A DNA stretch of 64,000 nucleotides, taken from NCBI RefSeq assembly GCF_013032855.1, contig NZ_WQDA01000001.1:999501-1063500 (forward strand). Direction: 5' to 3'. The stretch is from Ruegeria arenilitoris. GTDB taxonomy: Bacteria > Pseudomonadota > Alphaproteobacteria > Rhodobacterales > Rhodobacteraceae. Below the pieces are notes generated by a model. It saw nothing but the letters and a program-made list of their open reading frames with translations. It was not told the DNA's origin and made no database searches. The translations under genes were made by a program, and so were the position numbers. This document shows positions 1-8,660 of this stretch, one piece after another; the first letter of the stretch is position 1, and each line of letters begins with the position of its first letter.

Positions 1-775
1 CCCGCGTGTACTCTTCTTGTGGGTTGTTGATGATCTGGTCGGTGGTGCCGTACTCGACCGTGTCGCCCATGCGCAGCACCATGATGTCATCGCTGACCTG
101 CGCCACGACCGCCAGATCGTGGGTGATGTACAGCGCGGCCACGCCGGTGTCGCGGATTGCTTCCTTGATCGCCATCAGGACGTCGATCTGGGTGGTCACG
201 TCGAGCGCGGTCGTGGGTTCGTCGAACACCACCAGATCCGGCTCGGGGCACAGCGCCAGCGCCGTCATGCAACGCTGCAGCTGCCCGCCCGAGACCTGGT
301 GCGGATAGCGGTTGCCGATGTTGTCCGGGTCGGGAAGGCCCAGCTTGGCGAACAGCTCACGCGCACGGGCCTCGGCCTCTTTGCGGCTGAACTTCTTCTG
401 CTCGACCGCGGCTTCGACCACCTGATCCATGATCTTCTTGGCGGGATTGAAGGACGCCGCCGCCGATTGCGACACATAGGTCACCTCGCCGCCGCGCAGT
501 TTGCGGATATCCGAGAGCGACGTCTTGAGGATGTCGCGCCCGTTCACCCAGACCTCACCGCCGGTGATCTTCACGCCGCCCCGGCCATAAGCCATCGAGG
601 CCAGCCCGATGGTCGATTTGCCCGCACCGGATTCCCCGATCAGCCCCAGCACCTTACCGCGCTCGAGGTCAAAGCTGACCCCGTGCACGATTTCGATGTC
701 ACGGGGCTTTTCGCCCGGCGGATAGACGGTTGCGCCGATCTTGAGGTCGCGGACCTTGAGAAGGGTATCGCTCAT
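1..775 (-). CDS. ABC transporter ATP-binding protein, dipeptide/oligopeptide type (C-terminus beyond window)
   Basis: This is the nucleotide-binding subunit of a peptide-type importer; about 258 codons are visible and the gene runs off the left edge. The translation shows Walker A (GESGAGKST), the ABC signature (VSGGQLQR), Walker B (LVVFDEPTTALD) and the H-loop (YITHDLA) in the expected order. The ATG at 775 lies in an ATGA overlap with the stop of the upstream permease gene, which fixes the start and implies translational coupling. Peptide-type importers often carry two ATPases (DppD and DppF classes). A second ATPase domain or gene may lie outside the window, so the class is not settled. 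Confidence 0.93.
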   Translation of the reverse strand, partial: MSDTLLKVRDLKIGATVYPPGEKPRDIEIVHGVSFDLERGKVLGLIGESGAGKSTIGLASMAYGRGGVKITGGEVWVNGRDILKTSLSDIRKLRGGEVTYVSQSAAASFNPAKKIMDQVVEAAVEQKKFSRKEAEARARELFAKLGLPDPDNIGNRYPHQVSGGQLQRCMTALALCPEPDLVVFDEPTTALDVTTQIDVLMAIKEAIRDTGVAALYITHDLAVVAQVSDDIMVLRMGDTVEYGTTDQIINNPQEEYTR

Positions 776-1587
776 CCCCGGCCTCCTTTCAGCGATGTGG
801 TGCGGTTCAGAATCCAGTCGGCCACCAAATTGACCGAGATGGCCAGCGTGGCGATGGCCACCGCCGGGTACAGCGCCGCGCCGATGCCATAGACGATGCC
901 GTCCTTGTTTTCTTTCACGATGCCGCCCCAATCGGCCAGCGGCGGCTGAACGCCCAGGCCCAGGAACGATAGGGTCGAGACGAACAGCACCATGAAGATG
1001 AAGCGCAGGCCCAGTTCGGCGACCAGCGGGGACAGCGCGTTGGGCAGGATCTCGCGGAAGATGATCCAGCCGCGGCCTTCGCCGCGCAGCTTGGCGGCCT
1101 CGACATAGTCCATGACTTCGATGTCAACGGCCACGGCCCGGGCCAGTCGATAGACGCGGGTGGCGTCCAGCAGGCCCATGACCACGATCAGAACCGGGAT
1201 GGTGACCGGTACCATCGCCAGAACCACCAGCGCGGTGATCAGCGACGGGATCGACATGATCAGGTCCACGGTCCTCGACATAACCTGATCGGCCCAGCCC
1301 CCCAGCACGGCGGCCAGAAAGCCCAGGATCGAACCAGTGACGAAGCTGAGAATGGTGGCGGCGGTGGCGATGAAGATCGTGGTGCGCCCGCCATAGATCA
1401 TGCGGCTGAGAAGATCGCGGCCGATATTGTCGGTGCCCAACCAGAATTCCGAACTCGAGGGCTCCCACACGTCTCCGACCACCTCGGCCATGCCGTAGGG
1501 CGCCAGGAAGGGCGCAAAGACGGCGATGATGAAATACAGGGCGGTGAAGGCCAGCCCGATCATTGCAGAGATTGGGATGTTCTTCAT
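772..1587 (-). CDS. ABC transporter permease, DppC/OppC-like
   Basis: This 271-residue inner-membrane permease has an N-terminal hydrophobic segment (IGLAFTALYFIIAVFAPFL) followed by the TGSILG, DLIMSIPSL and EAAKLRGEGRG region typical of binding-protein-dependent permeases; the last matches the EAA loop that docks the ATPase. The reading frame is open farther upstream, but the ATG at 1587 overlaps the preceding permease stop by four bases and gives the usual DppC length. It forms the channel with the next upstream gene. The substrate cannot be read from the permease alone; the dipeptide/opine/nickel superfamily covers peptides and many other small solutes. Confidence 0.93.
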   Translation of the reverse strand: MKNIPISAMIGLAFTALYFIIAVFAPFLAPYGMAEVVGDVWEPSSSEFWLGTDNIGRDLLSRMIYGGRTTIFIATAATILSFVTGSILGFLAAVLGGWADQVMSRTVDLIMSIPSLITALVVLAMVPVTIPVLIVVMGLLDATRVYRLARAVAVDIEVMDYVEAAKLRGEGRGWIIFREILPNALSPLVAELGLRFIFMVLFVSTLSFLGLGVQPPLADWGGIVKENKDGIVYGIGAALYPAVAIATLAISVNLVADWILNRTTSLKGGRG

Positions 1588-2540
1588 TTCGGGTGCCTCA
1601 GCCTTGGGTTGGCCAGGATCGCGACGATGTCGGCAACCATGTTCAGCCCGATATAGATGGCGGCAAAGATGACGCCGCAGGCCAGCACCACCGGCACATC
1701 GCGCTTGGTCACATGGTCCACCAGATACTGTCCCATGCCGGGATAGACGAACACCACCTCGACCACGACGACGCCGACGACCAGATAGGCCAGGTTCAGC
1801 ATCACCACGTTCACGATGGGGGCGATGGCGTTCGGGAAGGCATGGCGCCAGATGACCTTGAAGTTGCTCAGGCCCTTGAGTTCGGCCGTTTCGACATAAG
1901 CCGACTGCATCACGTTCAAAATTGCGGCGCGAGTCATGCGCATCATATGCGCCAGAACCACCATGGTCAGCACGATGACGGGCAGCGCGATCGAGTTCAG
2001 CTTTTGCCAAAAGGACATGCTGTCATTGATCATCGCCAGCGGCGAGAACATGCCCAGCTTGACCGCGATGAAATAGACAAGGACGTAGCCGATCAGGAAT
2101 TCCGGGATCGAGATTGTCGTCAGAGTAACGGCTGAGATCAGCTTGTCGGGCCAGCGGTTGCGGTAGCGTACCGCGACGAGGCCAAGAAAAATTGCTAGGG
2201 GGACCGAGACGATGGCCGCCCAAAAGGCAAGAAACAACGTATTGCCCAATCGGTTGCTAACCGACTCGGCGATGTCCAGCTTGTTGGTCAGGGACGTGCC
2301 CATGTCACCTTGGACAATTCCGCCAAGCCATTCGAAATACCGGGTCAAGGCGGGACGGTTCAGCCCCATCTCCTCACGGAGGTTGGCAAGGGATTCAGGG
2401 GTGGCGGACTGCCCCAGGACGGCTTGCGCGGCGTCTCCGGGTAGGGCCTCGGTCAACCCGAAAATCAGGGCCGAAGCGCCAAACAGCAAGAGGAATCCCA
2501 GCGCCAGGCGCTGGGAAACCAGTTTGATAATAGGATGCAT
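1584..2540 (-). CDS. ABC transporter permease, DppB/OppB-like
   Basis: This 318-residue protein starts with the classic DppB N-terminus (one membrane span, then a periplasmic segment including LPGDAAQAVLG) and continues with several membrane spans and an EAA-type loop (YVETAELKGLSNFKVIWRHAF). It ends four bases into the next permease gene and begins 15 bases after the binding-protein gene, so the importer genes form one operon. Family membership is clear; the transported compound is not. Confidence 0.93.
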   Translation of the reverse strand: MHPIIKLVSQRLALGFLLLFGASALIFGLTEALPGDAAQAVLGQSATPESLANLREEMGLNRPALTRYFEWLGGIVQGDMGTSLTNKLDIAESVSNRLGNTLFLAFWAAIVSVPLAIFLGLVAVRYRNRWPDKLISAVTLTTISIPEFLIGYVLVYFIAVKLGMFSPLAMINDSMSFWQKLNSIALPVIVLTMVVLAHMMRMTRAAILNVMQSAYVETAELKGLSNFKVIWRHAFPNAIAPIVNVVMLNLAYLVVGVVVVEVVFVYPGMGQYLVDHVTKRDVPVVLACGVIFAAIYIGLNMVADIVAILANPRLRHPK

Positions 2541-2555
2541 ACCTGTCGATCCGAG

Positions 2556-4142
2556 TTAGACGAACCACATCTTGCGGGACATGTTGCCGTTCATCATCTC
2601 TTGGGTCGGATCAGTCTCCCAGCCATCCAGCTGGTTGCTGATGCCCTCGACAAAGTCGTTGAACATCGGGCAGATCAGGCCGCCCTGGTCACGGACCATC
2701 ATGCCCATCTGGCTGTAGATGGCCTTGCGCTTTGCCGGATCCAGCTCGGCACGCGCGGCAAACAGCAGGTCGTCGAACTCTTTGACCTTGAACCGGGTGT
2801 CGTTCCAGTCGGCGGTGGACAGATAGGCAGTTGCGTACATCTGGTCCTGCACCGGGCGGCCGCCCCAGTAGGACGCGCAGAACGGCTGTACGTTCCAGAC
2901 TTCGGACCAGTAGCCATCATTCGGCTCGCGCTTGATCTCAAGCGGGATGCCGGCCTGCTGGGCGGTCTGCTGGAACAGGGCTGCGGCATCCACGGCGCCA
3001 GGGAAGGCTCCGTCGGCCACACGCAGAATGATGGGCGACCCGTCATGGCCGGACTTCTTGTAATGTTCGGCGGCTTTTTCGACGCTGAACTCACGCTGCG
3101 GGATTGTCTCATCGAACAGCGGGTATGCTGCGTTGATCGGCATGTCGTTCCCGACCGAGCCATAGCCGCGCAGTACCTTCTCGACCAGTTCTTCGCGGTT
3201 GATCGCGTATTTCAGAGCGGTCCGCAGCTCGTTGCTGTCGAACGGCGCCGTGTCACAATGCATGATGAACACGTAGTGGCCGCGTCCTGCCGTCGAATGT
3301 ACGGTCAGGTTGGGCGCACGACCCAAGAGGTCGGCAACCTTGGGCTCAACCCGGTTGATCGCGTGAACCTGACCCGACTGCAGCGCGGCCGTCCGGGCCG
3401 TGGCATCGTTGATGACCACCACTTCGACGCTGTCAAAGTTGCCGAAATCCGGGTTCCAGTGGTTCTCGAATTTGGAGAACAGGTGGCGCACACCGGGTTC
3501 GTCCGCTTCCAGCTTGTACGGACCGGTGCCGATACCGGCGCCCGGGTTGTCCATTCCGCCGTCCGGCTGGATGATCAGGTGATAATCGGCCATCAGGTAA
3601 GGCAGATCGGCATTCGGCTCGTTCAGGGTGACCTGAAAATATTCGCCATCGGCCTTCATCGATTCGATGCCCTTCATGATGCCCAACGCGCCCGACTTCG
3701 AATCTTCGTTCGAGTGGCGCTGCATCGTTTTCAGCACGTCCTCGCTGGTCATGGTCTTGCCGTTGTGGAACTCGACCCCCTGACGCAGTTTGAATGTCCA
3801 CACCTTGGCATCGGCGCTGCCTTCAACGCTTTCGGCCAGGCGCGGCTCGATCGTGCCGTCGGGGGCGACTTCGACCAGTTGGTCACCGAACTGCTTGCCG
3901 TTCTGGAACGGAACCGAGCTGGCATAGGTGGCCGGGTCCAGCGAGTTCGTGGATTCACCGCCCTGCAGGCCCAGTTTCAGATCGCCACCTTTCTTGGCGC
4001 CAGCGGCGCGGGCCGCGTCGGCGAAGACGGTGCTGGCCATGGCAGCCGATACACCCAATGCGGCTGCCTTCCCCATGAATTCACGTCGGGTCAGTTTCCC
4101 GGCGGTCACCTGGCTGGCCATGTGAGTGAGTTGTTCGTTCAT
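2556..4142 (-). CDS. ABC transporter substrate-binding protein, family 5, Tat-exported
   Basis: This 528-residue periplasmic receptor has a twin-arginine signal near residues 19-45 (TRREFMGKAAALG, ending near an Ala-rich cleavage site), then the family-5 pattern: SLDPATYA, VWTFKLRQGVEFHNG, and NELRTALKYAINREE, all hallmarks of DppA/OppA-type proteins. A GGGAGA ribosome site precedes the ATG. The gene is the first of the importer genes proper and has a 127-base upstream gap holding a BetI-like dyad. Export by Tat suggests that it folds in the cytoplasm, which is common among roseobacter family-5 receptors. Ligand unknown. Confidence 0.93.
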   Translation of the reverse strand: MNEQLTHMASQVTAGKLTRREFMGKAAALGVSAAMASTVFADAARAAGAKKGGDLKLGLQGGESTNSLDPATYASSVPFQNGKQFGDQLVEVAPDGTIEPRLAESVEGSADAKVWTFKLRQGVEFHNGKTMTSEDVLKTMQRHSNEDSKSGALGIMKGIESMKADGEYFQVTLNEPNADLPYLMADYHLIIQPDGGMDNPGAGIGTGPYKLEADEPGVRHLFSKFENHWNPDFGNFDSVEVVVINDATARTAALQSGQVHAINRVEPKVADLLGRAPNLTVHSTAGRGHYVFIMHCDTAPFDSNELRTALKYAINREELVEKVLRGYGSVGNDMPINAAYPLFDETIPQREFSVEKAAEHYKKSGHDGSPIILRVADGAFPGAVDAAALFQQTAQQAGIPLEIKREPNDGYWSEVWNVQPFCASYWGGRPVQDQMYATAYLSTADWNDTRFKVKEFDDLLFAARAELDPAKRKAIYSQMGMMVRDQGGLICPMFNDFVEGISNQLDGWETDPTQEMMNGNMSRKMWFV

Positions 4143-4183
4143 TCGGATATCTCCCAGTTGAGTGTTTTGTGTGCCCGTTTTAC

Positions 4184-4209
4184 GGGCTTTTTATTGACGC
4201 ATGAGTCAA
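4184..4209 (-). promoter_or_regulatory. BetI-like operator before the ABC importer binding-protein gene
   Basis: On the minus strand there is a dyad TTGAC-N6-GTCAA, followed directly by TAAAAAGCCC. The 15-base string GTCAATAAAAAGCCC is identical to one before betI (50632-50646), and both have TTGA-N8-TCAA spacing. Here 41 bases separate the element from the ATG; at betI 39 bases do. The element also overlaps a small hairpin (GCCCG/CGGGC, 4173-4187). The match and its position are seen directly; control by BetI is inferred. Confidence 0.5.
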
Positions 4210-4269
4210 CGTTGGCGCATTTCGTCTCGGCGGGCAAGGTCAAATCTCGGGGACTTGCCACCAGCAAAA

Positions 4270-6264
4270 TCACATCTGATCACGAGGTATGGTGTCCTCC
4301 ACGGTTTTGGAAAAAATCTTCACATCGTTTTCAAAGGCATCAAGCGTCGCGCGCAGATGAAAGCTGGATCGGTCCGACCACATCTCGCAATTGGCCTCGG
4401 TTCGCAGTTGGATGCCGTCGCGACGGGTCTCTTGTACCCATTCGCAGCGACCGCGCGCGCTCAGCGGATCGTCCGGATGGATCGACCACCGTTCAAAAGC
4501 GGTTCCGCCGCTGACCAGACCATGATCCGCGTCTTCGACCAAGCCGAAATCATCTTCGATGACCAGATCGATGACGCCGGTCGTCATGTCAGTTTCGACG
4601 CGCCGCGCATGGGTCGCCTCTCGCAATTGGGTCACTTGCCACGGAGAGTCCGCATCGGGTGGGGCAAATTGCCATTCATCCCGATCCGACCTGTCGCGCT
4701 GGGGGATCGTGAACGTGCCGCCTGTCAGGTGGAGCTCCGCTGTTTCCGGCGAAGGCCAGATCAGCGGCCAATAGGCGCTTGAGACGGCAACGCGCAGGCG
4801 GTGGCCCTCGGGAACCCGGTAGGCGATGTGGTCCAGCACGACCTCGATGTCATAGACCTGTCCGGGTATCAACGTTTTGGGAGACGAATGCCCCTCCGTA
4901 TGGGTCAGATTCAGTACACCATAGGTGATCCGAGTCGCAGCTCCGTCGGGGTGGATGTGGTTCAGCCGAACGGCAATTTGGGCTTGTGGTTTGTCGACAC
5001 TCAGCTTCAAGCGCAGGCGCGGGGCACCGACAATGTCCAGATCTGCGGTCAGAGGGGTCGTGTCGAAACAGGCGGACAGAGCGTCATCTGCTCGCTGGTC
5101 GCCCGGCATGTCCGGACCCAGCCAGATGGCGCAATATTCGCCGCCATCCATGCCGCAATGATGCGGCGAGCGGATTTTGGTATCCAAGGGGCCGTCCTTA
5201 CCCAGCCCGGCTTCGGAAAGCGGAAGGGTGACCGTCGGCAGGTGGGACGTGGCGCTGGCATCCTCGGTGATCCAATGGCCCGGGCGTTCGGCATACCAGC
5301 GCGCCGGGCGCACGCCATCCATCAGATAGGCGCGATAGGCCGGGTCCTGTTCAACTCCGGTCTTTTTGCCCTTCAGCCAGCGGTCCCACCAGCGCAGCGC
5401 CTCTTGCAGGAAGCCGATGCGTGGTTCGGGCACGGCAAAATGCGGGTACTTGTGCACCCAGGGGCCGACGATGCCCTTGACCGGCGCACTCAGGTTCTCG
5501 ACCAGCCAGGGCACCGTGTTCTTGTAGGCATCACCCCAGCCGCCCACCGCCAGCGTCGCGGCGCGGATCGCTCCGGGGTCTTCGCAGACAGACCCATGTC
5601 GCCAATAGGCATCGCGGGTCTGGTGCCGCAGCCAGACCGAGGGCAAGAACGGTTCGGCCTTCAACCGCTGCAACCACATCTCGCGCCAGTCGTCACGCAA
5701 CGCGGGGTCGGGCGGGCGGGACGAGTACGACCACATGGTCGCCCCCCAGCCCAGGTTCTCGTTCAACAGGCAGCCGCCCTTGTAGTGGATGTCATCGGCA
5801 TAACGGTCGGCGGTCGAACACAGGGTGATGATGGCCTTCAACGGCGCGGGTTGCAGCGCCGCCACCTGCAGCGCGTTGAAGCCGCCCCAGCTGATGCCCA
5901 TCATCCCGACTGCGCCGCTGCACCATGGCTGTTGGGCCAGCCATTCGATCACCTCGACGGCGTCGTCCAGTTCCTGCTGGGTGTATTCATCCTCCATCAG
6001 TCCCTGACTGTCGCCGTTGCCGCGCATGTCGACGCGGATGCAGGCGTAACCCCGTTTGGCAAACCAGGGATGGGTTAGGGCATCGCGCGCCGTCGTGCCG
6101 TCGCGCTTGCGATAAGGCAGGTATTCCAAAATGGCTGGCACCGGGTGCTGCGCCGCATCGACAGGTCGCCAGATCCGCGCCGACAGGCGGCAGCCGTCCG
6201 ACAGAATGATGCCCTGATCCGGAACGTCTTCGATCTCGGCCAGTGAGTTCTTCGCCTGAGTCAT
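4270..6264 (-). CDS. CocE/NonD family alpha/beta hydrolase (X-Pro dipeptidyl-peptidase S15-like)
   Basis: This 664-residue hydrolase has the S15/CocE plan: an N-terminal catalytic domain with an RDGTTARDALTHPWFAKRGY block, a nucleophile elbow GISWGG near residue 123, and a C-terminal jelly-roll domain containing the YDIEVVLDHIAYRVPEGHRLR segment. Such enzymes cleave acyl-ester, amide or X-Pro bonds; no signal peptide is seen, so it is probably cytoplasmic. It lies directly upstream of the importer genes on the same strand and 51 bases downstream of the glycerate-kinase-type gene. This suggests that it acts on the imported compound. The exact substrate is not deducible. Confidence 0.88.
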   Translation of the reverse strand: MTQAKNSLAEIEDVPDQGIILSDGCRLSARIWRPVDAAQHPVPAILEYLPYRKRDGTTARDALTHPWFAKRGYACIRVDMRGNGDSQGLMEDEYTQQELDDAVEVIEWLAQQPWCSGAVGMMGISWGGFNALQVAALQPAPLKAIITLCSTADRYADDIHYKGGCLLNENLGWGATMWSYSSRPPDPALRDDWREMWLQRLKAEPFLPSVWLRHQTRDAYWRHGSVCEDPGAIRAATLAVGGWGDAYKNTVPWLVENLSAPVKGIVGPWVHKYPHFAVPEPRIGFLQEALRWWDRWLKGKKTGVEQDPAYRAYLMDGVRPARWYAERPGHWITEDASATSHLPTVTLPLSEAGLGKDGPLDTKIRSPHHCGMDGGEYCAIWLGPDMPGDQRADDALSACFDTTPLTADLDIVGAPRLRLKLSVDKPQAQIAVRLNHIHPDGAATRITYGVLNLTHTEGHSSPKTLIPGQVYDIEVVLDHIAYRVPEGHRLRVAVSSAYWPLIWPSPETAELHLTGGTFTIPQRDRSDRDEWQFAPPDADSPWQVTQLREATHARRVETDMTTGVIDLVIEDDFGLVEDADHGLVSGGTAFERWSIHPDDPLSARGRCEWVQETRRDGIQLRTEANCEMWSDRSSFHLRATLDAFENDVKIFSKTVEDTIPRDQM

Positions 6265-6315
6265 GTGCCTAGTCTCAGGCGCATCGGCGGATGGTGTGCG
6301 AGGAAAAGCGTCAAT

Positions 6316-7419
6316 TCATTCCTTCGTTGCGACAAGCAGATCCATGACATTGGTTCCCGTGGGGCCGGTCACCAGCAGAGCGCCGGCTCGCTCAAGGAAC
6401 GTCCCCGCATCGGCCTCGCGCAAGGCTGGGTCCGCCCCATCGGCCCATGTCGCGCCGGTCACGACACCGCCGGCCGCATCGGTCGGCCCGTCGGTGCCGT
6501 CGGTTCCGCCGACCACGACACACAGACCCTCGCATCCCTGAATCTCGCGCGCCAGCGCCAGGGCCAGCGCCTGGTTGCGTCCGCCTCGGCCCGGGTTTTC
6601 GGGCAGGACAACCGTCGGCTCTCCGCCAAAGATCATCGCGCCCGGTGGCATCTGACGCAGCCGCGCGCCGATATCTGCGGCGACGGACAGATAGTCGTCG
6701 TGCATGGCCTCTTCCTCGGCCAGAACGTCCAGACCGGCGGCACGTGCCGCGTTGGCCGCGGCGCGGCGCGCATGGGCGTTCGAGGCAATGATCTGGACAT
6801 TCGCTTCGAATTGCGGGGCGTCGGGCAAGGCGCCGATGCCCGATCCGATGACGCCGATGTCGTCCCCCGGCACGTCCGAAATGGCCAGGACCGTCGCGCG
6901 CGCTCCGCCGAAACCGGCCAGAAGGCCCCCGCCCTTGATCCGCGACATCTCGCGCCGGCGGGCGTTCATGGCGGTGATGTCCAGCCCCTCGGACAGCAAC
7001 TGCGCGTTCAGCCGCGCCAGATCTTCGAGGGTGGCCCCCGGCACAAGATCCTCGGCCAGCGAAGACGCACCGCCCGAGACCAGCAGCAACAGATGCGTGC
7101 CAGGCTCCATGGCCTGAACAGCCGCGCGCAGGGCCTGGCCACCCTTCAGGCTGCGGGCATCGGGCACGGGGTGAGAGGCTTCGATGACCTGCAGATGTGA
7201 CGGCAGCCCTTCGGCATGGCCGTCTTTCGTGACCACAAGGCCCGGTGTTCTGCCGAAATGATCCTGCGCCGCATTCATCATCGCCGCCGCGGCCTTGCCC
7301 ACCGCCAGAATCCGATCGGGGCGCGGAACATCGGGCAGTGCCGCCTTGACCGCACCATAGCCGTCAACGGCGGCAACGCCCGCCTTCCAGATCGCGATCG
7401 CCTGATCCTGCATCGTCAT
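6316..7419 (-). CDS. Glycerate 2-kinase / hydroxypyruvate reductase (MOFRL/TtuD family)
   Basis: This 367-residue protein has the two-part layout of the MOFRL glycerate kinase family: ILAVGKAAAAMM and GGASSL in the N-terminal domain, MIFGGEPTVVLP and GRGGRNQALALALA in the middle, and GGTDGTDGPTDAAGG near the end. Members phosphorylate glycerate, and some were historically named hydroxypyruvate reductase (TtuD). I chose the ATG at 7419, which overlaps the dtd stop by one base; a GTG at 7422 is also possible. It is slightly shorter than many members (about 420 residues), but all core motifs are present. Confidence 0.88.
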   Translation of the reverse strand: MTMQDQAIAIWKAGVAAVDGYGAVKAALPDVPRPDRILAVGKAAAAMMNAAQDHFGRTPGLVVTKDGHAEGLPSHLQVIEASHPVPDARSLKGGQALRAAVQAMEPGTHLLLLVSGGASSLAEDLVPGATLEDLARLNAQLLSEGLDITAMNARRREMSRIKGGGLLAGFGGARATVLAISDVPGDDIGVIGSGIGALPDAPQFEANVQIIASNAHARRAAANAARAAGLDVLAEEEAMHDDYLSVAADIGARLRQMPPGAMIFGGEPTVVLPENPGRGGRNQALALALAREIQGCEGLCVVVGGTDGTDGPTDAAGGVVTGATWADGADPALREADAGTFLERAGALLVTGPTGTNVMDLLVATKE

Positions 7420-7856
7420 CACATGTCCATCCAGATCGTAACCGGGCCGTCATTGACTAGGGACACCGCCATATCCGCTCCGAAAGACCCGGTTTCGGTC
7501 GGAACCCCAAGCGCGGCCAGCGCGCGGGCAAAGTGTTCGTACAGGCGTTCACCGGTTGCCGGATCGGCCGCCGCCGCAAATCCGGGCCGGTTCCCGCGCG
7601 ACGTGTCGGCGGCCAAGGTGAACTGGCTGACCACAAGGGCCGAGCCGCCGATATCCAACACCGACCGGTTCATCTTGCCCGCGTCATCCTTGAAGATCCG
7701 CAGCTTGGCAATCTTGGCCGCCAGTTGCTGGGCCTGGGTCTCGTCGTCGCCCTGCATGGCGCAGACCAGAACAAGCAGCCCCGGCCCGCACTGGCCGATG
7801 ACTTCCCCCTCGACCGAGACCGATGCCTCGGACACCCTTTGTATCAATGCGCGCAT
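7419..7856 (-). CDS. dtd: D-aminoacyl-tRNA deacylase
   Basis: This 145-residue protein matches DTD end to end. It has the [15 protein letters not shown] start, the SQFTLAAD motif near residue 77 and the NDGPVT motif near residue 133; the last two form the chirality-selecting active site. The enzyme removes D-amino acids (and glycine misacylated on tRNA-Ala) from tRNA in the cytoplasm. The stop overlaps the start of the glycerate-kinase-type gene, and the gene lies 24 bases after the nitroreductase gene, so a shared transcript is likely. Confidence 0.97.
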   Translation of the reverse strand: MRALIQRVSEASVSVEGEVIGQCGPGLLVLVCAMQGDDETQAQQLAAKIAKLRIFKDDAGKMNRSVLDIGGSALVVSQFTLAADTSRGNRPGFAAAADPATGERLYEHFARALAALGVPTETGSFGADMAVSLVNDGPVTIWMDM

Positions 7857-7880
7857 GACAGTGTCTTTCTCAAACTCCGC

Positions 7881-8561
7881 TCACTCGGCCGGCGCCTCAC
7901 GCCAACTGACGAACTCGTCCAGCGTGGCGCGCTCGGTCCGGAATTGGTTGGCCGGATGATCGACATTCGGATAGCCGAAGGAAATCGCGCACAGGATCAG
8001 CCGGTCATCGGGGATGTTGAAATAGCGGTGCAGGAACGGCCCATAGGCGGCCACCGCCGCCTGTGGGATCGTGGCGATGCCCAAGGCCTGTGCAGCCAAG
8101 GTGAAAGCCGTTACAAACCCGCCGCAATCCATCGCGCCATAGGGGCCGAGTTCCGCCGGGCTGGACAGGATGGCGCAATGCGGGGCGCCGAACAGGTTGA
8201 AGTTTTCCATCATCTGCCGGGCCGATCCAGCGCGGTCGCCCTTTTCCACGCCCACGGCCTCATACAGGGCCCATCCGCAGGCGCGGCGCCGGTCCTGATA
8301 GACGCCGGAATAGCCGGTCGGAAAGGGCAGGTCGGGCTGCGCCTGGCCGGTCTTGGCTTCGGCCCGCAAGGCGCTGCGGAACGCATCCGTTTCCGCGCCG
8401 CTGGTCACGACCACCTGCCAGGGCTGCGCGTTGCACCAGCTGGGCACTTGGGCGGCGCTGGTCAGAATCTGTTCGATGTCACCCCGCGGCACCGGATCGG
8501 ACCGGAAGGCGCGGCAGGACTGGCGCGCGGTCAGAAGCGTGTTCAGATCGGCCAGGGTCAC
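7881..8561 (-). CDS. Nitroreductase family FMN-dependent oxidoreductase
   Basis: This 226-residue protein shows the nitroreductase N-terminus (TARQSCRAFRSDPVP, whose Arg/Ser residues bind FMN phosphate), an SWCNAQPWQVVV segment and a DCGGFVTAFTLAAQALGIATIPQAA block typical of the dimer/FMN interface. The start is GTG at 8561, preceded eight bases away by a strong GGAGGAG ribosome site. Members reduce nitro-aromatics, quinones or enones; the physiological substrate here is unknown. A 99-base gap separates it from the XpaC/TelA cluster upstream on the same strand. Confidence 0.92.
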   Translation of the reverse strand: MTLADLNTLLTARQSCRAFRSDPVPRGDIEQILTSAAQVPSWCNAQPWQVVVTSGAETDAFRSALRAEAKTGQAQPDLPFPTGYSGVYQDRRRACGWALYEAVGVEKGDRAGSARQMMENFNLFGAPHCAILSSPAELGPYGAMDCGGFVTAFTLAAQALGIATIPQAAVAAYGPFLHRYFNIPDDRLILCAISFGYPNVDHPANQFRTERATLDEFVSWREAPAE

Positions 8562-8660
8562 GTCGTCCTCTCCTCCGGGGCAGCCGGCGGCAGGATGGGT
8601 GAGAAGCCCGGGATGTTCAAGGGGTTCCGAGGCAGAGTTTTCGGCGGCGGAACCCAGCGG

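Noticed and set aside
2535-4514. A 659-codon open frame on the plus strand opposite the binding-protein gene
   Set aside because: It is an antisense shadow of the family-5 receptor; the minus-strand protein has a Tat signal and family motifs, and the plus frame has none.
4800-6078. Long plus-strand frame opposite the CocE-type hydrolase
   Set aside because: It is a high-GC shadow; the minus-strand product has the catalytic GISWGG and the complete family length.
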